A stretch of DNA of 64,000 bases from Mammaliicoccus sciuri (GCF_002901825.1 NZ_PPQD01000030.1:188341-252340), one strand, 5' to 3'. Counted from the first letter of the stretch, positions 36,558 through 49,081 are shown. Notes: generated by a model from the letters alone, not told the origin. Made by a program: numbers and translations.

Positions 36558-39500
36558 TTATAAATCAAATATTGACAGCTGAGCTTTATCAGGCATATTT
36601 GGTAATGATCCAAGTTCATCGAGATATTCGATGATTTTTTGTGATACACCTGCTTTTTTATTAAGGTCTTCTTTAGCTAAGAATGGACCTTCTTCTCTTG
36701 CTTCAACGATACGTTTCGCAACGTTTTCACCTAGTCCAGGTACTGCGATAAACGGTGGAATAAGTGAATCACCTTCAATTTTGAATTCAAACGAATCACT
36801 TTTTTCTAGGCTTACTGGCTGGATTTTGTAACCTCTATGTGCCATTTCATTTGTAATTTCTAAAACTGTTAATAAATCTTTCTCTTTTTTAGCTAATTCA
36901 TGGAATCGGCTATAATATTCTTTCACCGTTGCTTTAATAGACTCTTTATCTTTCGTCATCGTTTTTAAATCAAAGTCTGTCGCACGTACTGTAAAGTAAC
37001 TTGCATAATAGAACAACGGATGATGAACTTTAAAGTATGCAATTCTTAATGCCATTAGAACGTATGCAGCAGCATGGGCTTTAGGGAACATGTATTTAAT
37101 TTTTTTACATGAATCTAAATACCAATCTGGCACATTATTTTCTTTCATAGCTTCTTCGAATTCATCTGTTAAACCTTTACCTTTACGAACTGCTTCCATA
37201 ATTTTAAAGGCAAGTGATGGTTCTAAACCGTTATACATTAAGTAAACCATAATATCATCACGACAACCGATAACATTTGATAAATCACATGTACCTGTTT
37301 TGATTAACTCTTGTGCGTTTCCTAACCAAACGTCTGTACCGTGTGATAACCCAGAAATTTGAACAAGCTCAGAGAAAGAAGTTGGTTTCGTATCTTCAAG
37401 CATTTGTCTAACGAAACCTGTACCGAATTCAGGTACGCCAAATGTTCCAGTCTTACAAAGAATATCTTCTTCCGTAACACCTAATGATTCAGGTGTACTA
37501 AAGATTTTCATTGTTTCTTTATCATCTACTGGAATTGTCTTAGGATCAATGCCTGATAAATCTTGTAACATTCTAATCATCGTTGGATCATCGTGTCCTA
37601 ATATATCCAGTTTCAAAATATTATCATGGATAGAATGGAAGTCGAAATGCGTTGTTTTCCATGGTGATTTTTGATCATCGGCAGGGTATTGGATTGGTGT
37701 AAAATCATAAATATCCATATAATCTGGTACAACAATGATACCCCCCGGATGTTGCCCAGTCGTTCTTTTAACACCGGTACAACCTTTAACAAGTCTATCA
37801 ACTTCAGCTGCTCTTTTATGAATTCCTTGATCATTTAAATATCCTTTAACATAACCGAAAGCTGTTTTTTCAGCTACAGTACCGATTGTACCTGCTCTGA
37901 ACACTTTATCTTCACCAAACAGTACTTTCGTATAATTATGGGCAACTGGTTGATATTCACCACTAAAGTTCAAGTCAATATCCGGTACTTTATCTCCTTT
38001 GAAACCTAAGAATGTTTCAAACGGTATATCTTGTCCTTCTTTAATCATATCAACATGACATTTTTCACATTGTTTATCTGGTAAGTCGAAACCTGATCCG
38101 ACTGAACCATCGTCAAAGAAATGACTTTCTTTACAAGATGGGCAAATATAATGTGGCGGCAATGGATTTACTTCAGTTATTTCAGTCATTGTCGCAACAA
38201 AACTAGATCCGACTGAACCACGTGAACCAACTAAATAACCATCATTCAAGGATTTCTTAACTAACCTTTGCGAGATTAAATAAATAACCGCAAAACCATT
38301 TCCGATAATACTTTCCAATTCTTTTTCAAGTCTATCAATTACAATTTGTGGTAAGTCTTCACCATATAATTTTCTAGCATTCTCATAACTCATTTCACGA
38401 ATTTCTTCATTCGCACCTTCCATATTAGGTGTATATAATTCATCCCTAATAGGTATCACTGTTTCGAGTCTATCTGCTAGTTCGTTAGTATTTTTAACAA
38501 CAATTTCATATGCTTTTTCTTCACCTAGGAAGTGGAATTCGTCTAACATTTCATCTGTTGTTCTAAAATGTGCTTCAGGTAATGTTTGTCTATTCAATGG
38601 ATTACCTGGTTGTGCGGCAATTAATATTTTTCGTGCAACAGCATCATGCTCATATAAATAATGGGCATTTCCTGTAGCGATAACTGGAATATCAAGTTTC
38701 TCACCAACACTTAATATACGACTATATATTTCTTCCATCGTTTCATTATCTTTAATCAATTCTCTATCAATTAAATCTTGATATAACCCTTTTGGTTGAA
38801 CCTCTATATAGTCATAATATTTCGCAACTTTTTCAACTTCATCTTGGTCTTTTTGCATAACCGTTGTAAATACTTCACCTTCATCACATGCACTGCCTAC
38901 TAAAATACCTTCTCTATATTTGTTTAATAACGAGCGTGGTATACGTGGTGTACGGTAAAAGTAATCAACTAATGAGGCACTTACAATTTTGAATAAATTT
39001 TTCAGTCCGACTTGGTTTTGTACGATTAACGTTACATGAGAAGGTCTTGCACGTTTATATGCTTCGTCATTTGATAGTTTCTCGTTTATTTGATTATGAT
39101 TATGAACATTGAGTTCTTCTAACTGTTTCAACATCTTAATAAAGATATGTGCTGTTGTTTCCGCATCATAAATCGCTCTATGGTGTTGCGTAAGTTCTAC
39201 ACCATATTTTTTAGCTAAGAAATTCAAACCATGTTTTCCATATTCAGTATTAACTGTACGTGATAATTCAAGTGTATCGATGACACCATTTGTCGTAGCA
39301 CCAAGTCCGATACGTTCAAATCCCGTATCTATAAAGCCCATATCAAATGATGCGTTATGCGCAATATATATTGCGTCTCCAACCCATTCATGGAAATCTT
39401 TTAGAACTGTTTCAATATCAGGTTGTCCACGTAACATTTCATCTGTAATACCTGTTAAATTTTTGATTGTTTCTGATAGACGCTCTCCTGGGTCAGAAAA

Positions 39501-40877
39501 ACGTTCAAAGGTGTCAATTACTTCGCCATCTTTAACCTTAACAGCCGCTAATTCTATAATTTGATCATATTGACTTGAAAGTCCTGTTGTTTCGACGTCA
39601 AATACAATATACGTTGCTGTCTTAAGCGGAATATCTTGTGACTTGTACGCAATCGGCACACCATCATCTACAAGCATACCTTCCATACCATAAATCATTT
39701 TAATACCATTTTTCATGGCAGCTGCATGCGCATCTGGATATCCTTGAACACCATTATGGTCTGTTATCGCGATTGCTTTATGTCCCCATTTAGCAGCTTG
39801 TTCAACATACTTACCGATATGTGTAATGCCATCCATTTGACTCATAGATGTATGTAAGTGAAATTCAACTCTTTTTTCATCTGCTTTATCAAGTTTAGGA
39901 GACTTCTTAATTTCATGGATATCGGTCATCATCATCACTAAATCACGTATAAATTGATCTTGTTCAATTCTACCTTGTGCTCTTACCCATGTACCTACTT
40001 TTAAAGCTTTAAAATGTTCAAGGTCATCTTTACCTTTTCTCGTAAACATCTTAAGTATAAGTGAATCGGTATAGTCCGTAATTTTTAATGTGACAATATG
40101 TCTACCACTTTTCAGTTCTTTCATTTCGATATCAAAAATAACACCTTCAAGTGCTACTTTGAATTCTTCTTCGATAATATCTTCTATTTTGCGAATAGAA
40201 TCTACAGGAATGTCTTTACCAATTTGACATCGTGATACAGCATTTTCGCTATCGCTAGATTCTGCTTTTTCTTTCTTCATACGTTCCATTTTTTCTGATG
40301 CAATTCGTGCTGCTTCTTCATCTTCTTGTTGGATGTGCGCTTCAAATGATTCAAGTTCTCTTCTCATTTGTTCTTCATTATCCATCGTTTCGAATATAAC
40401 ACGACTTATTTGAAAGCCACACTTTTGGAGCGCTTTTACTAATGAACCATTGACACGCTTATCGAAATAGTCACGTTCAATATCATTGTTCACTTGAACT
40501 TTCACGATATCATCAGCAAATATAATAGGCTTTTGTTTAAGTTGATGTTTTACTTTATCACTTAATTCAGTACCCTCAATACAATGCGGAATATATTTCA
40601 GTATATGTTCATCTATTTGTTCTTTAGTTGTCACTTCAATTGTCCAATCAACTTGTGCAATACTACTAAAAGTATTTTTCAGTTGATTTGTAAAAACAAG
40701 ATACATTTCACTTGATAAATAATATGGCAGCTTAATGTAGAAATGCCACAATCTTTTTGATTGAGACACATCAATTCTTGTAAGTTCACCTTGTTCTACG
40801 ACATCTTTATCAAGTTCATCTGTCATGTTCATTTGCGTGAGAAGCGTTTGGAATTTCTCTTTCCCTGTCATTGACAC
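36558..40877 (-). CDS. polC: DNA polymerase III PolC-type alpha subunit
   Basis: The replicative DNA polymerase of low-GC Gram-positives, 1439 residues. In order: an N-terminal region, an OB domain (about 230-330), a PHP domain with HLHTSMSQMDG (340-350) that is interrupted by the proofreading exonuclease (DVETTG at 427-432), the Cys4 zinc site (CPSCKES and CEKC), the polymerase palm with PDIDLNFSG, and a C-terminal helix-hairpin-helix (VPGLGENVAKRIVEAREEG). The start is GTG at 40877, eight bases after AAGGTGG; ATG two codons later is possible but more distant. It is bounded by terminators on both sides. Confidence 0.98.
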   Translation of the reverse strand: MSMTGKEKFQTLLTQMNMTDELDKDVVEQGELTRIDVSQSKRLWHFYIKLPYYLSSEMYLVFTNQLKNTFSSIAQVDWTIEVTTKEQIDEHILKYIPHCIEGTELSDKVKHQLKQKPIIFADDIVKVQVNNDIERDYFDKRVNGSLVKALQKCGFQISRVIFETMDNEEQMRRELESFEAHIQQEDEEAARIASEKMERMKKEKAESSDSENAVSRCQIGKDIPVDSIRKIEDIIEEEFKVALEGVIFDIEMKELKSGRHIVTLKITDYTDSLILKMFTRKGKDDLEHFKALKVGTWVRAQGRIEQDQFIRDLVMMMTDIHEIKKSPKLDKADEKRVEFHLHTSMSQMDGITHIGKYVEQAAKWGHKAIAITDHNGVQGYPDAHAAAMKNGIKMIYGMEGMLVDDGVPIAYKSQDIPLKTATYIVFDVETTGLSSQYDQIIELAAVKVKDGEVIDTFERFSDPGERLSETIKNLTGITDEMLRGQPDIETVLKDFHEWVGDAIYIAHNASFDMGFIDTGFERIGLGATTNGVIDTLELSRTVNTEYGKHGLNFLAKKYGVELTQHHRAIYDAETTAHIFIKMLKQLEELNVHNHNQINEKLSNDEAYKRARPSHVTLIVQNQVGLKNLFKIVSASLVDYFYRTPRIPRSLLNKYREGILVGSACDEGEVFTTVMQKDQDEVEKVAKYYDYIEVQPKGLYQDLIDRELIKDNETMEEIYSRILSVGEKLDIPVIATGNAHYLYEHDAVARKILIAAQPGNPLNRQTLPEAHFRTTDEMLDEFHFLGEEKAYEIVVKNTNELADRLETVIPIRDELYTPNMEGANEEIREMSYENARKLYGEDLPQIVIDRLEKELESIIGNGFAVIYLISQRLVKKSLNDGYLVGSRGSVGSSFVATMTEITEVNPLPPHYICPSCKESHFFDDGSVGSGFDLPDKQCEKCHVDMIKEGQDIPFETFLGFKGDKVPDIDLNFSGEYQPVAHNYTKVLFGEDKVFRAGTIGTVAEKTAFGYVKGYLNDQGIHKRAAEVDRLVKGCTGVKRTTGQHPGGIIVVPDYMDIYDFTPIQYPADDQKSPWKTTHFDFHSIHDNILKLDILGHDDPTMIRMLQDLSGIDPKTIPVDDKETMKIFSTPESLGVTEEDILCKTGTFGVPEFGTGFVRQMLEDTKPTSFSELVQISGLSHGTDVWLGNAQELIKTGTCDLSNVIGCRDDIMVYLMYNGLEPSLAFKIMEAVRKGKGLTDEFEEAMKENNVPDWYLDSCKKIKYMFPKAHAAAYVLMALRIAYFKVHHPLFYYASYFTVRATDFDLKTMTKDKESIKATVKEYYSRFHELAKKEKDLLTVLEITNEMAHRGYKIQPVSLEKSDSFEFKIEGDSLIPPFIAVPGLGENVAKRIVEAREEGPFLAKEDLNKKAGVSQKIIEYLDELGSLPNMPDKAQLSIFDL

Positions 40878-40900
40878 TTATACGACCACCTTCATCAAAA

Positions 40901-40933
40901 TGAAAAAGAGGCTAATCATTAAATAGCCTCTTT
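40901..40933 (-). terminator. proS terminator
   Basis: The arms AAAGAGGCTA and TAGCCTCTTT are followed by TTTCATTTTG on the minus strand, between proS and polC. Confidence 0.8.
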
Positions 40934-40974
40934 AAATATCTTATATTATATCAGATTTAGTTGTTTTTATCAGT

Positions 40975-42678
40975 CTATTTTACTGCATCATAAAAAGTAG
41001 CAAGTACTTCATTTAATTCATCAATATGGACTTCTTTACTTTCTGAATTATCACGACGTTTTACTTCTACGATACCTTCTGAAGCTTTTTTACCAACCAT
41101 TACGCGTACTGGTAAACCTATTAAATCTGCATCATTAAATTTAACACCAGCACTTTCTTTACGGTCATCATACAAGACATCATATTTATTTTGCAATTGT
41201 CCATAAAGTTGATCTGCTAATGCTTGTTGTTCTTCTTTTTTAGGATTAATCGCAATTAAATGTACTTCATAAGGTGCAATAGCTTTTGGCCAAATAATCC
41301 CTTTATCATCATGATGTTGTTCGATTGCTGCTGATAATGTTCTAGAGATACCAATACCGTAACAACCCATTATAAGTGGTTGCGCTTTACCTTGTTCATC
41401 TAAGAATGTTGCATTCATGCTTTCAGAGTATTTCGTTCCAAGTTTGAAGACTTGACCAACTTCGATACCTTCAGCGAATTTCGCAGTACCTAAATCACCT
41501 GGTAATGCTTCTCCTTCAAGAATAAATCTAAAGTCTCCATATGCTTCAATCTTAAAGTCTCTATCTACGTTCGCATTAATAAAATGATAACCTGTTTCAT
41601 TTGCACCAACAGCTAAATTATTTATATCTTGAACGAAATTGTCTGCATAAATTTTGATTTGGTCTACGTTAACTGGTCCTAGACTACCAGGTTTAGCACC
41701 TAAAATATTAACGATTTCAGACTCAGTTGCCATTTCGATATTATCTGTTTTGAAATATGATTTTAATTTAACATCATTTACTTCATGATGTCCTCTAATT
41801 AGTATCATGACATATTCATCATCAACTTTAAGAATCATTGATTTAATGATCTTATCTAAAGTCACATTTAAAAAGTCTGCCAATGCTTGTGCTGTTGTAA
41901 CATTAGGCGTTTCCACTTTTTCTATATCTTTTAATGGTATATGTTCATGATTAGGTGTGTATGCTACTTCAGCTTTTTCAATGTTTGCAGCATAGTCACT
42001 TGTTTCACTATAAACAATTGTATCTTCACCAATATCAGCTAAAGCCATAAACTCATGTGTGTGGTCTCCACCGATAGCACCAGAGTCTGCAAGTACTGGT
42101 CTAAAGTTTAAACCTACTCTTGTAAAGATATTATGATAAGCATGATACATATCTTGGTAAGTATCATCTAATGAATCTTCATTAGCATGGAAAGAATAAG
42201 CATCTTTCATAATAAATTCACGGCCACGTAATAATCCAAATCTTGGACGTTGTTCGTCTCTAAATTTAGTTTGAATTTGGAATAAAGTGATTGGTAAACG
42301 TTTATAAGATTTCAATTCATCTCTTACAAGAGAAGTCACAACTTCTTCATGTGTTGGTCCTAAACTAAATTCACGTTTATTACGATCGTGCAATCTCATT
42401 AACTCTGGACCGTATGCATCCCATCTACCTGATTCTTTCCAAAGTTCAGCTTGTTGTAACACTGGCATAAGTACTTCTACGCCATCTATTTTTTCCATTT
42501 CTTCACGTACAATTTGCTCAATTTTATTAAGTACTCGCTTTGCAGTTGGTAAATAACTATATATACCTCTTGCATTTTGTTTAATCATACCTGACTTTAA
42601 TAAAAGTTTATGACTAATTGCTTCCGCTTCTGCAGGAACTTCTCTTAATGTTGGTATAAATATTTTCGACTGTTTCAT
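40975..42678 (-). CDS. proS: Prolyl-tRNA synthetase
   Basis: A 567-residue class II synthetase of the bacterial type. Motif 1 lies around [24 protein letters not shown], motif 2 around [26 protein letters not shown], and motif 3 in [19 protein letters not shown]. The inserted editing domain that clears mischarged Ala-tRNA(Pro) is present (about residues 240-390, including [12 protein letters not shown]). ATG at 42678 has AGGAGG upstream. It follows rseP by 17 bases in a long run of co-directional genes. Confidence 0.97.
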   Translation of the reverse strand: MKQSKIFIPTLREVPAEAEAISHKLLLKSGMIKQNARGIYSYLPTAKRVLNKIEQIVREEMEKIDGVEVLMPVLQQAELWKESGRWDAYGPELMRLHDRNKREFSLGPTHEEVVTSLVRDELKSYKRLPITLFQIQTKFRDEQRPRFGLLRGREFIMKDAYSFHANEDSLDDTYQDMYHAYHNIFTRVGLNFRPVLADSGAIGGDHTHEFMALADIGEDTIVYSETSDYAANIEKAEVAYTPNHEHIPLKDIEKVETPNVTTAQALADFLNVTLDKIIKSMILKVDDEYVMILIRGHHEVNDVKLKSYFKTDNIEMATESEIVNILGAKPGSLGPVNVDQIKIYADNFVQDINNLAVGANETGYHFINANVDRDFKIEAYGDFRFILEGEALPGDLGTAKFAEGIEVGQVFKLGTKYSESMNATFLDEQGKAQPLIMGCYGIGISRTLSAAIEQHHDDKGIIWPKAIAPYEVHLIAINPKKEEQQALADQLYGQLQNKYDVLYDDRKESAGVKFNDADLIGLPVRVMVGKKASEGIVEVKRRDNSESKEVHIDELNEVLATFYDAVK

Positions 42679-42695
42679 AAGTTTCCTCCTATAAG

Positions 42696-43982
42696 CTACA
42701 TGAAGTACCTTTGAATATCATTCCATGTAACCATGATCATTACAAATATTAAAAATACAGCACCAATTGAAAGCATAACCATTTCTGCTTTTTTATTAAT
42801 CGGTCTTCTGAAAATCATTTCATAAATAACAAATAATAATCTTCCGCCATCTAAAGCTGGAATAGGTAGTAAATTCATAATACCTAAGTTAACACTTAAT
42901 AACGCTGTGTATCCCATCAATGTAATAAATCCTTGCTTCACAATAGAATCTACATTGCTATATATACCAACAGGTCCATTTAACATATCAAAGGAGAATC
43001 CACCCGTGAATATGCTCGTAATCAAGCCAAGAACTGCTTGGAATATTAATTGACCTGCCACTATTGTTTTTTCAATACCCGCAATTAATGGACCAAACAC
43101 AGTGTGTTCTGTCGGTTGTGCAACACCGATAATGTATCGTGTTTCATATTTACCTTTACTAACTTCTAGTTTATCTTTTTTAGCTGCTACTTTGAAAGTC
43201 TTTTCTTGACCATCACGATCAACTTTGATTTCTACAGGTTCAGTTTTCTTCTCTTTAAAAATAGGTTGTAAATCTGTAAACTTTTGAATTTTTTGTCCGT
43301 CTACTGATAGAATTTCGTCGCCTTTTTTAATACCTGCAGTTTGTGCAGGTGCACCATCTTCTAAATCTCCAAATACTGGTTCATTCGTTGGTACACCATT
43401 CCAATAAGCAAGCCCAATAAAAATAACAAAAGCAAGAATAAAATTAAATAACGGACCTGCAAATAAAGTTAGGAATCTTTGATATGGCTTTTTAGACATT
43501 AATTGTCTATCTTTAGGTGCAATTTGTATTAAATCTCCACCTTGAACAAAGTAAGCTTCTCTCGCTAATTTAAAATGATGTCTTTCTTCATCGCTTGCTG
43601 TAATACCTTCTATGAAAATATCATTTTCGAAATCACTATCTTTAATTTCAATATGTTCAATTTGTTGGAATTTATGTTGATCGTCCATAATAACATGTGT
43701 TATTTCGTTTTGATCGTTTAATTTAATTGCGATATGCATACCCGGTGTTAATGGATTTTGTTCTAATCCATCTCCAGCCATTCTGACATAGCCACCTACT
43801 GGAAGTAGTCTAATTGTATAAAGTGTTTCATTTTTCTTATATGAATAAATTTTAGGTCCCATACCTATGGCAAACTCTGGGCACATGATACCTGCACGTT
43901 TCGCAAAGAACATATGTCCATATTCATGTACTGTCACTAATAGTCCAAATACAAAAATAAATGCTAATATTGTATAAATCAC
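42696..43982 (-). CDS. rseP: Site-2 intramembrane zinc metalloprotease RseP
   Basis: A 428-residue M50 protease that cuts within membrane helices; in staphylococci and enterococci it trims lipoprotein signal remnants or anti-sigma factors. The zinc motif HEYGH is at residues 19-23, the third ligand lies in [14 protein letters not shown], and a PDZ domain sits between ([17 protein letters not shown]). The start is GTG at 43982, preceded by GGGGTG, two bases after the dxr stop, so the pair is probably translationally coupled. Confidence 0.95.
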   Translation of the reverse strand: MIYTILAFIFVFGLLVTVHEYGHMFFAKRAGIMCPEFAIGMGPKIYSYKKNETLYTIRLLPVGGYVRMAGDGLEQNPLTPGMHIAIKLNDQNEITHVIMDDQHKFQQIEHIEIKDSDFENDIFIEGITASDEERHHFKLAREAYFVQGGDLIQIAPKDRQLMSKKPYQRFLTLFAGPLFNFILAFVIFIGLAYWNGVPTNEPVFGDLEDGAPAQTAGIKKGDEILSVDGQKIQKFTDLQPIFKEKKTEPVEIKVDRDGQEKTFKVAAKKDKLEVSKGKYETRYIIGVAQPTEHTVFGPLIAGIEKTIVAGQLIFQAVLGLITSIFTGGFSFDMLNGPVGIYSNVDSIVKQGFITLMGYTALLSVNLGIMNLLPIPALDGGRLLFVIYEMIFRRPINKKAEMVMLSIGAVFLIFVMIMVTWNDIQRYFM

Positions 43983-43984
43983 GC

Positions 43985-45115
43985 CTACACCCCGTAATCC
44001 TTAGATTTATATGTAGCATCAATTTTTAGAATCGTTTCTAAATCTGGATGCTCAATAACTTCATGGTTTTGCATTGCTTCCCCAATCATGTCTTCAATTT
44101 CCAAAAATGTTATTTCATTATTCAAGAACTTATTTACAGCTACTTCATTTACAGCATTCAAAACAACGGGCATTGTACCACCTATTTTAATTGCTTCATA
44201 AGCATACTGTATACACTTAAAGCGCTCGAAATCCATTTCTTTAAAATTTAACTGTCCAATTTGAGCTAAATTTAATTTTTCTGCATCTCTTGTATATCTT
44301 TCTGGATATGTAAATGCATATTGAATGGGTGTTCTCATATCTGGTGTACCCAATTGTGCAATCACACTTGTATCCTTAAATTCAACCATAGAATGAATAA
44401 TACTCTCTTTATGTAAGACAGTTTCAATTTGGTCAATATCTAAATCAAATAACCATTTTGCTTCAATGACTTCTAAACCTTTATTCATCATTGTTGCAGA
44501 ATCTATCGTAATCTTTTGCCCCATAGACCAGTTAGGATGGTTGAGCGCTTCATCACGTGTTACAGACTTTAATTCTGCTCGTGTTAAATCACGAAATGAT
44601 CCACCACTCGCAGTTATGATTAATTTATTAACCTGCTCTTTCTTCTCACCATTTAAACATTGAAATATTGCTGAGTGTTCAGAATCGACAGGTAGAATGT
44701 TAACATTATGTTCTCTAGCTTTTGACATCACAAGTTCACCAGCTGCAACTAATGTTTCTTTATTCGCTAGACCGATATCTATACCAGCTTCTATAGCTGC
44801 AATAGTAGGTCGTAAACCTATACTACCGACGATTGAATTTAATAATATATCAGTATTTTGACAAGTTGCAACTGCTAATAAACCTGCGTCCCCATGTACA
44901 ATTTCAATATTTAAATGTTTAAGTTTATCTATATCTTCTACATTTTGAACAGATACGAGTTCTGGATGAAATTCTTTAATTATATTCTGTGCATAAGCAA
45001 TGTTTTTACCAACTGAAAATGCAACTAAATTAAATTGTGATGCATGTTCTCTTATAACATCTAATGCTTGCTGTCCAACAGAACCACTAGCTCCTAAAAT
45101 AGCTATATTTTTCAA
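43985..45115 (-). CDS. dxr: 1-deoxy-D-xylulose 5-phosphate reductoisomerase
   Basis: Makes MEP, the committed step of non-mevalonate isoprenoid synthesis; 376 residues. The NADPH motif is GASGSVGQQ near the N-terminus. [14 protein letters not shown], the catalytic loop around SGGSFRD and the [24 protein letters not shown] metal site are intact. I place the start at TTG 45115 ([10 protein letters not shown]), five bases after GGGGTG; the GTG three codons earlier overlaps that SD. Staphylococcus in the strict sense also has the mevalonate pathway, and dxr is reported from the sciuri group, so this gene supports that placement. Confidence 0.95.
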   Translation of the reverse strand: MKNIAILGASGSVGQQALDVIREHASQFNLVAFSVGKNIAYAQNIIKEFHPELVSVQNVEDIDKLKHLNIEIVHGDAGLLAVATCQNTDILLNSIVGSIGLRPTIAAIEAGIDIGLANKETLVAAGELVMSKAREHNVNILPVDSEHSAIFQCLNGEKKEQVNKLIITASGGSFRDLTRAELKSVTRDEALNHPNWSMGQKITIDSATMMNKGLEVIEAKWLFDLDIDQIETVLHKESIIHSMVEFKDTSVIAQLGTPDMRTPIQYAFTYPERYTRDAEKLNLAQIGQLNFKEMDFERFKCIQYAYEAIKIGGTMPVVLNAVNEVAVNKFLNNEITFLEIEDMIGEAMQNHEVIEHPDLETILKIDATYKSKDYGV

Positions 45116-45130
45116 AGACTTCACCCCAAT

Positions 45131-45913
45131 TTACAATTGAAATAGGAATAGATTTAACAATGGTAATACAAAGATAAAGCTATCAAATCTATCTAATATA
45201 CCACCATGTCCTGGCATAATATTCCCTGAATCTTTCACACCGAAATGTCTTTTAAGCCCTGATTCTACTAAGTCACCTAATTGTCCAAACATACTTAATA
45301 ACATCGTTAATGGAATTAATAACCATAATGATACATCCATATCAAAATATTGTCCAAAAATAACTGCAACGATTAAACTTGAGAAAATGCCTCCAATAAA
45401 TCCTTCAATCGTTTTGTTCGGACTAATTAATGGCCAAAGTTTATGTTTACCGAATAATCTACCAAATATATATGCACCCGTATCAGTTAACCACACTAAT
45501 AATAATGCGAATAAGATAAATTGTAAGCCATGTTCTCTTGTCTCATAGAAATACATAAAGCCAATTCCGATATATGTAACGGACATGACACAGAAAGAGG
45601 CATCCATAAAATTAAATCTATTTTTAGACATTACTGTATAACTCAACATTAAGAAACTCATAACGATTAGAAGTCTAAGTTGAACACTTATATCGTTATT
45701 AATGAGTTCTTGAGGCAATAATATTATACATAGTGAAACAACGGACAAAAACCCTGGTATAGAAATAATTGATAAATTATTCATATTTAAAATTTCTTTT
45801 AAAGCAATAATCGCTAATAAATACGCTAATGCTATTACGGGTAATCCACCATATATAACGACTGGAAGAAATACAGCCATAGCAACAATTGCCGATATTG
45901 TTCTCGTCTTCAT
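45131..45913 (-). CDS. cdsA: Phosphatidate cytidylyltransferase
   Basis: Forms CDP-diacylglycerol from phosphatidic acid, the substrate of PgsA (5940-6521). The 260 residues have about seven or eight membrane helices. The family signature starts at [12 protein letters not shown] and ends at [11 protein letters not shown] and [22 protein letters not shown] at 45913 has AAAGGAG upstream. It follows uppS by 11 bases. Confidence 0.97.
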   Translation of the reverse strand: MKTRTISAIVAMAVFLPVVIYGGLPVIALAYLLAIIALKEILNMNNLSIISIPGFLSVVSLCIILLPQELINNDISVQLRLLIVMSFLMLSYTVMSKNRFNFMDASFCVMSVTYIGIGFMYFYETREHGLQFILFALLLVWLTDTGAYIFGRLFGKHKLWPLISPNKTIEGFIGGIFSSLIVAVIFGQYFDMDVSLWLLIPLTMLLSMFGQLGDLVESGLKRHFGVKDSGNIMPGHGGILDRFDSFIFVLPLLNLFLFQL

Positions 45914-45924
45914 TTTTATCTCCT

Positions 45925-46677
45925 TTACAGCCCACCAAATCTTCGTTGTCTCGACTGATATATTTTTAAACAGTCTATAAGTGATTGTTCATCAAAATCT
46001 GGCCATAATGTCTTAGTAAATATAAATTCACTATAAGATGATTGCCATATTAAAAAATTACTTAATCTTTCTTCACCTGATGTACGAATGAGCAACTCTG
46101 GATCTGGAATATCTGAAGTGAATAAATATTTCTTTATATTATCTTCACATAAATCATCAATTGTTAAATTGCCTTCTTCAACTTCATGGTAAAGTTCTTT
46201 TACAGCATTTAGAATTTCTGCTCTACCGCCATAGTTCAACGCAAATACAAGATTGAGTCCTGTATTATATTTCGTTTTTTCGATAGCTTCATCAATTGCA
46301 TTTTTAGTATGCTTAGGCAAAGCTTCAGTAAAACCAATTGTTGTGACTTTAACGTTTTTTTCGATCAATTCTGGTAGAAAAGTCTTTAAAAAATCAACCG
46401 GTAATTTCATTAAATATTTCACTTCATCTTCAGGTCTCGACCAATTTTCCGTAGAAAAAGCATATAAAGTCAAATATTTCACACCTAAATCATTTGCTTT
46501 ACGTGTTATTTTTTTTACCGTTTGCATACCTTCATAATGTCCTTTTATGCGAGGCATTTTTCTATTTTTAGCCCATCTACCGTTTCCATCCATAATAATT
46601 GCTATATGTTCAGGTATCGATAATTCATTGTCTTGATTATTTATTTGTTGTTTTTGCTTTATAAACTTTTTTATCAT
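45925..46677 (-). CDS. uppS: Undecaprenyl diphosphate synthase
   Basis: Extends farnesyl diphosphate to C55 undecaprenyl diphosphate, the lipid carrier for cell wall synthesis. The 250-residue cis-prenyltransferase has the catalytic Asp at D30 in [13 protein letters not shown], with [11 protein letters not shown] and the C-terminal [12 protein letters not shown] motif. ATG at 46677 is five bases after GGAGG; earlier in-frame TTG/ATG codons overlap that SD. It is transcribed ahead of cdsA, dxr and rseP. Confidence 0.97.
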   Translation of the reverse strand: MIKKFIKQKQQINNQDNELSIPEHIAIIMDGNGRWAKNRKMPRIKGHYEGMQTVKKITRKANDLGVKYLTLYAFSTENWSRPEDEVKYLMKLPVDFLKTFLPELIEKNVKVTTIGFTEALPKHTKNAIDEAIEKTKYNTGLNLVFALNYGGRAEILNAVKELYHEVEEGNLTIDDLCEDNIKKYLFTSDIPDPELLIRTSGEERLSNFLIWQSSYSEFIFTKTLWPDFDEQSLIDCLKIYQSRQRRFGGL

Positions 46678-46775
46678 AGCGTCCTCCATCAAACAAACGC
46701 GAATTTATATGTAAAATTAATTAAACATATCGTAATACATTTTATCACAAAAAGAGTGTTTCTGTTATATATAAA

Positions 46776-46808
46776 GAAAAAACCGTACCAAAGTCTGATT
46801 TGGTACAG
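46776..46808 (-). terminator. frr terminator
   Basis: The arms CTGTACCAAA and TTTGGTACGG (one G-U pair) are followed by TTTTTT on the minus strand, ten bases after the frr stop. Confidence 0.82.
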
Positions 46809-46817
46809 CTCTTATCT

Positions 46818-47372
46818 TTAAACTTCCAAAATGTCATTTTCTTTTTGAGTCGTTAAATCATCTATTTGTTTGATGAAATCATTTGTAATGTTTTGAACTT
46901 CTTCAGTTTGATTTCTTAAATCATCTTCTGTAATTTCGCCATTTTTTTCTTGTTTCTTCAAATCTTCATTTGAATCACGACGAACATTACGAATTGCAAC
47001 TTTAGCATTTTCAGCTTCTTTTTTAGCTTCTTTTACTAATTCTTTTCTGCGTTCTTCAGTTAATGCTGGTACTGAAATTCTAATAACTGTACCATCACTT
47101 GTTGGATTAACACCTAAATTAGCTGCATTTATTGCTTTAAGTACATCTTCAACTGATGATTTGTCATATGGTTGAACAACTAACAAACGCGCTTCAGGTA
47201 CTGAGATACCTGCTAATTGTTGAATAGGTGTTGGAACACCGTAGTACTCAACATTTACTCTTTCTAAAAGATTTGCATTTGCATGTCCAGTTCTGATTCC
47301 AGCTAAATCTCTATTGAAACTTTCAATAGTTTTGTTCATTTTTGACTTCGTTTCTTGAATAACATCTGCCAT
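46818..47372 (-). CDS. frr: Ribosome recycling factor
   Basis: A 184-residue tRNA-shaped factor that splits post-termination ribosomes with EF-G. Typical segments are GRASTNLL-type [41 protein letters not shown] and [28 protein letters not shown] at 47372 follows GAGGTG by seven bases; the frame runs five codons further without a site. It follows pyrH closely and ends at a terminator. Confidence 0.97.
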   Translation of the reverse strand: MADVIQETKSKMNKTIESFNRDLAGIRTGHANANLLERVNVEYYGVPTPIQQLAGISVPEARLLVVQPYDKSSVEDVLKAINAANLGVNPTSDGTVIRISVPALTEERRKELVKEAKKEAENAKVAIRNVRRDSNEDLKKQEKNGEITEDDLRNQTEEVQNITNDFIKQIDDLTTQKENDILEV

Positions 47373-47389
47373 GGAATTACACCTCAAGT

Positions 47390-48112
47390 TTATTTTGTAA
47401 TAATCGTACCGATTTCTTCACCTTGAACAGCACGTTTAATATTTCCTTCTTCCATAATTGAGAATACAACAAGTGGGATATCATTGTCCATACAGAATGA
47501 TGAAGCAGTTGAATCCATAACTTGTAATCCTTCTTGTAACATTTGAATATATGTTAATCTTTCGTATTTTTCTGCTTTAGGATCTACTTTAGGGTCAGCA
47601 GAATAAACACCATCAACATTGTTTTTACCCATTAAGATAACGTCAGCCTCAACTTCAGCTGCTCTTAAAGCTGCAGTCGTATCAGTAGAGAAGTAAGGAT
47701 TCCCTATTCCCGCTGCAAATATAACGACTCTCTTTTTCTCTAAGTGACGAATCGCACGTCTTCTAATATATGGTTCAGCAACTTGTTTCATTTCGATTGA
47801 AGTTAATACACGAGTATCACAATCTAATTGTTCTAAACTATCTTGTAATGCTAAAGCATTCATTACAGTGGCTAACATGCCCATATAATCAGCAGTTCCA
47901 CGATCCATACCTAAATCGCTTCCAGTTTTACCTCTCCAAATGTTTCCGCCACCAACGATTACAGCAACTTCACAATCCATTTGAGCAACTTCTGACACTT
48001 GTTGAGCGATACTTTTAATTACGACTGGGTTAATGCCAAAGCCTGAATCTCCCGCTAAAGCTTCACCACTTAGTTTTAATACGACGCGTTTATATTTAGA
48101 ATTCTTAGTCAT
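47390..48112 (-). CDS. pyrH: UMP kinase
   Basis: A 240-residue amino-acid-kinase-fold enzyme that makes UDP for nucleotide and cell wall precursors. Recognised from [51 protein letters not shown] and the C-terminal [14 protein letters not shown] at 48112 with GAGGGAT upstream. Order rpsB-tsf-pyrH-frr as in nearly all bacteria. Confidence 0.98.
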   Translation of the reverse strand: MTKNSKYKRVVLKLSGEALAGDSGFGINPVVIKSIAQQVSEVAQMDCEVAVIVGGGNIWRGKTGSDLGMDRGTADYMGMLATVMNALALQDSLEQLDCDTRVLTSIEMKQVAEPYIRRRAIRHLEKKRVVIFAAGIGNPYFSTDTTAALRAAEVEADVILMGKNNVDGVYSADPKVDPKAEKYERLTYIQMLQEGLQVMDSTASSFCMDNDIPLVVFSIMEEGNIKRAVQGEEIGTIITK

Positions 48113-48155
48113 CTTGATCCCTCTCTATGCTTATAATTAGGTCTTTATATATAAC

Positions 48156-48184
48156 GAAAGAAGACACAAAGCGTGTCTTCTTCC
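48156..48184 (-). terminator. Hairpin between tsf and pyrH
   Basis: The arms GAAGAAGACAC and GTGTCTTCTTTC enclose a short loop. The following tract is T-poor, so readthrough into pyrH is expected. Confidence 0.55.
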
Positions 48185-48196
48185 TAAAAAGCAATC

Positions 48197-49081
48197 TTAG
48201 TTGCCTTTCATTTGTCCTTTTACTTCATCAGCAAAGTTATCAGAACGTTTCTCGATACCTTCCCCAACTTCGTAACGAACGAAATCTACAAGCACGCCAC
48301 CGTCTGTTTTTAAGAATTCAGCAACAGTTTGGTCTGGATTTTTAACGAATGCTTGGTCAACAGCACAGATTTCTTCTAAATATTTACGCATTCTACCTTC
48401 AACCATTTTTTCAACGATATTTTCAGGTTTACCTTCATTTAAAGCTTGTTGTTTTAAAATTTCTTTTTCGTGCGCTAATTCTTCATCAGATACTTGGTCA
48501 CGAGAAACAAATTTAGGGTTTAATGCAGCGATGTGCATAGCAACGTCTTTAGCTGCTTCTTCATTAGTTGAACCTTCAACAACAGTTAATACACCAATAC
48601 GTCCACCCATGTGTAAGTACTCACCGAATGAATCGTTATCAGTTTTTGTTTTTAATGTAAATCTACGTAAAGTTAATTTTTCACCAATAGTAGAGATAGC
48701 TTCGTTCATTTTTTCTTCAACAGTTTGACCGTTAGCTAATTTTGAAGCGTTTAATGCATCAACGTCAGCTGGTTTAACATCAAGAATATGATCAGCCATT
48801 TCTTTAACTAAGTTTTGGAAACCTTCGTTACGAGCAACGAAGTCAGTTTCTGAGTTTAATTCAAGAATTACTGCATCATTACCTTTAGATGCAACAAAAG
48901 TAGTACCTTCTGCAGCAATACGGTCTGCTTTCTTAGCAGCTTTAGCGATACCTTTTTCACGTAAGTAATCTACCGCTTTATCGATGTCACCATCAGTTTC
49001 TGTTAAAGCTTTTTTACAGTCCATCATACCTGCGCCAGTTTTTTCACGTAGTTCTTTAACAAGTTTAGCTGAAATAGCCAT
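48197..49081 (-). CDS. tsf: Elongation factor Ts
   Basis: A 294-residue nucleotide exchange factor for EF-Tu. The N-terminal UBA-like module reads [26 protein letters not shown]; the core has [15 protein letters not shown] and [13 protein letters not shown] at 49081, with GGAGG upstream. It follows rpsB after a strong hairpin, which must allow partial readthrough or be balanced by another promoter. Confidence 0.98.
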   Translation of the reverse strand: MAISAKLVKELREKTGAGMMDCKKALTETDGDIDKAVDYLREKGIAKAAKKADRIAAEGTTFVASKGNDAVILELNSETDFVARNEGFQNLVKEMADHILDVKPADVDALNASKLANGQTVEEKMNEAISTIGEKLTLRRFTLKTKTDNDSFGEYLHMGGRIGVLTVVEGSTNEEAAKDVAMHIAALNPKFVSRDQVSDEELAHEKEILKQQALNEGKPENIVEKMVEGRMRKYLEEICAVDQAFVKNPDQTVAEFLKTDGGVLVDFVRYEVGEGIEKRSDNFADEVKGQMKGN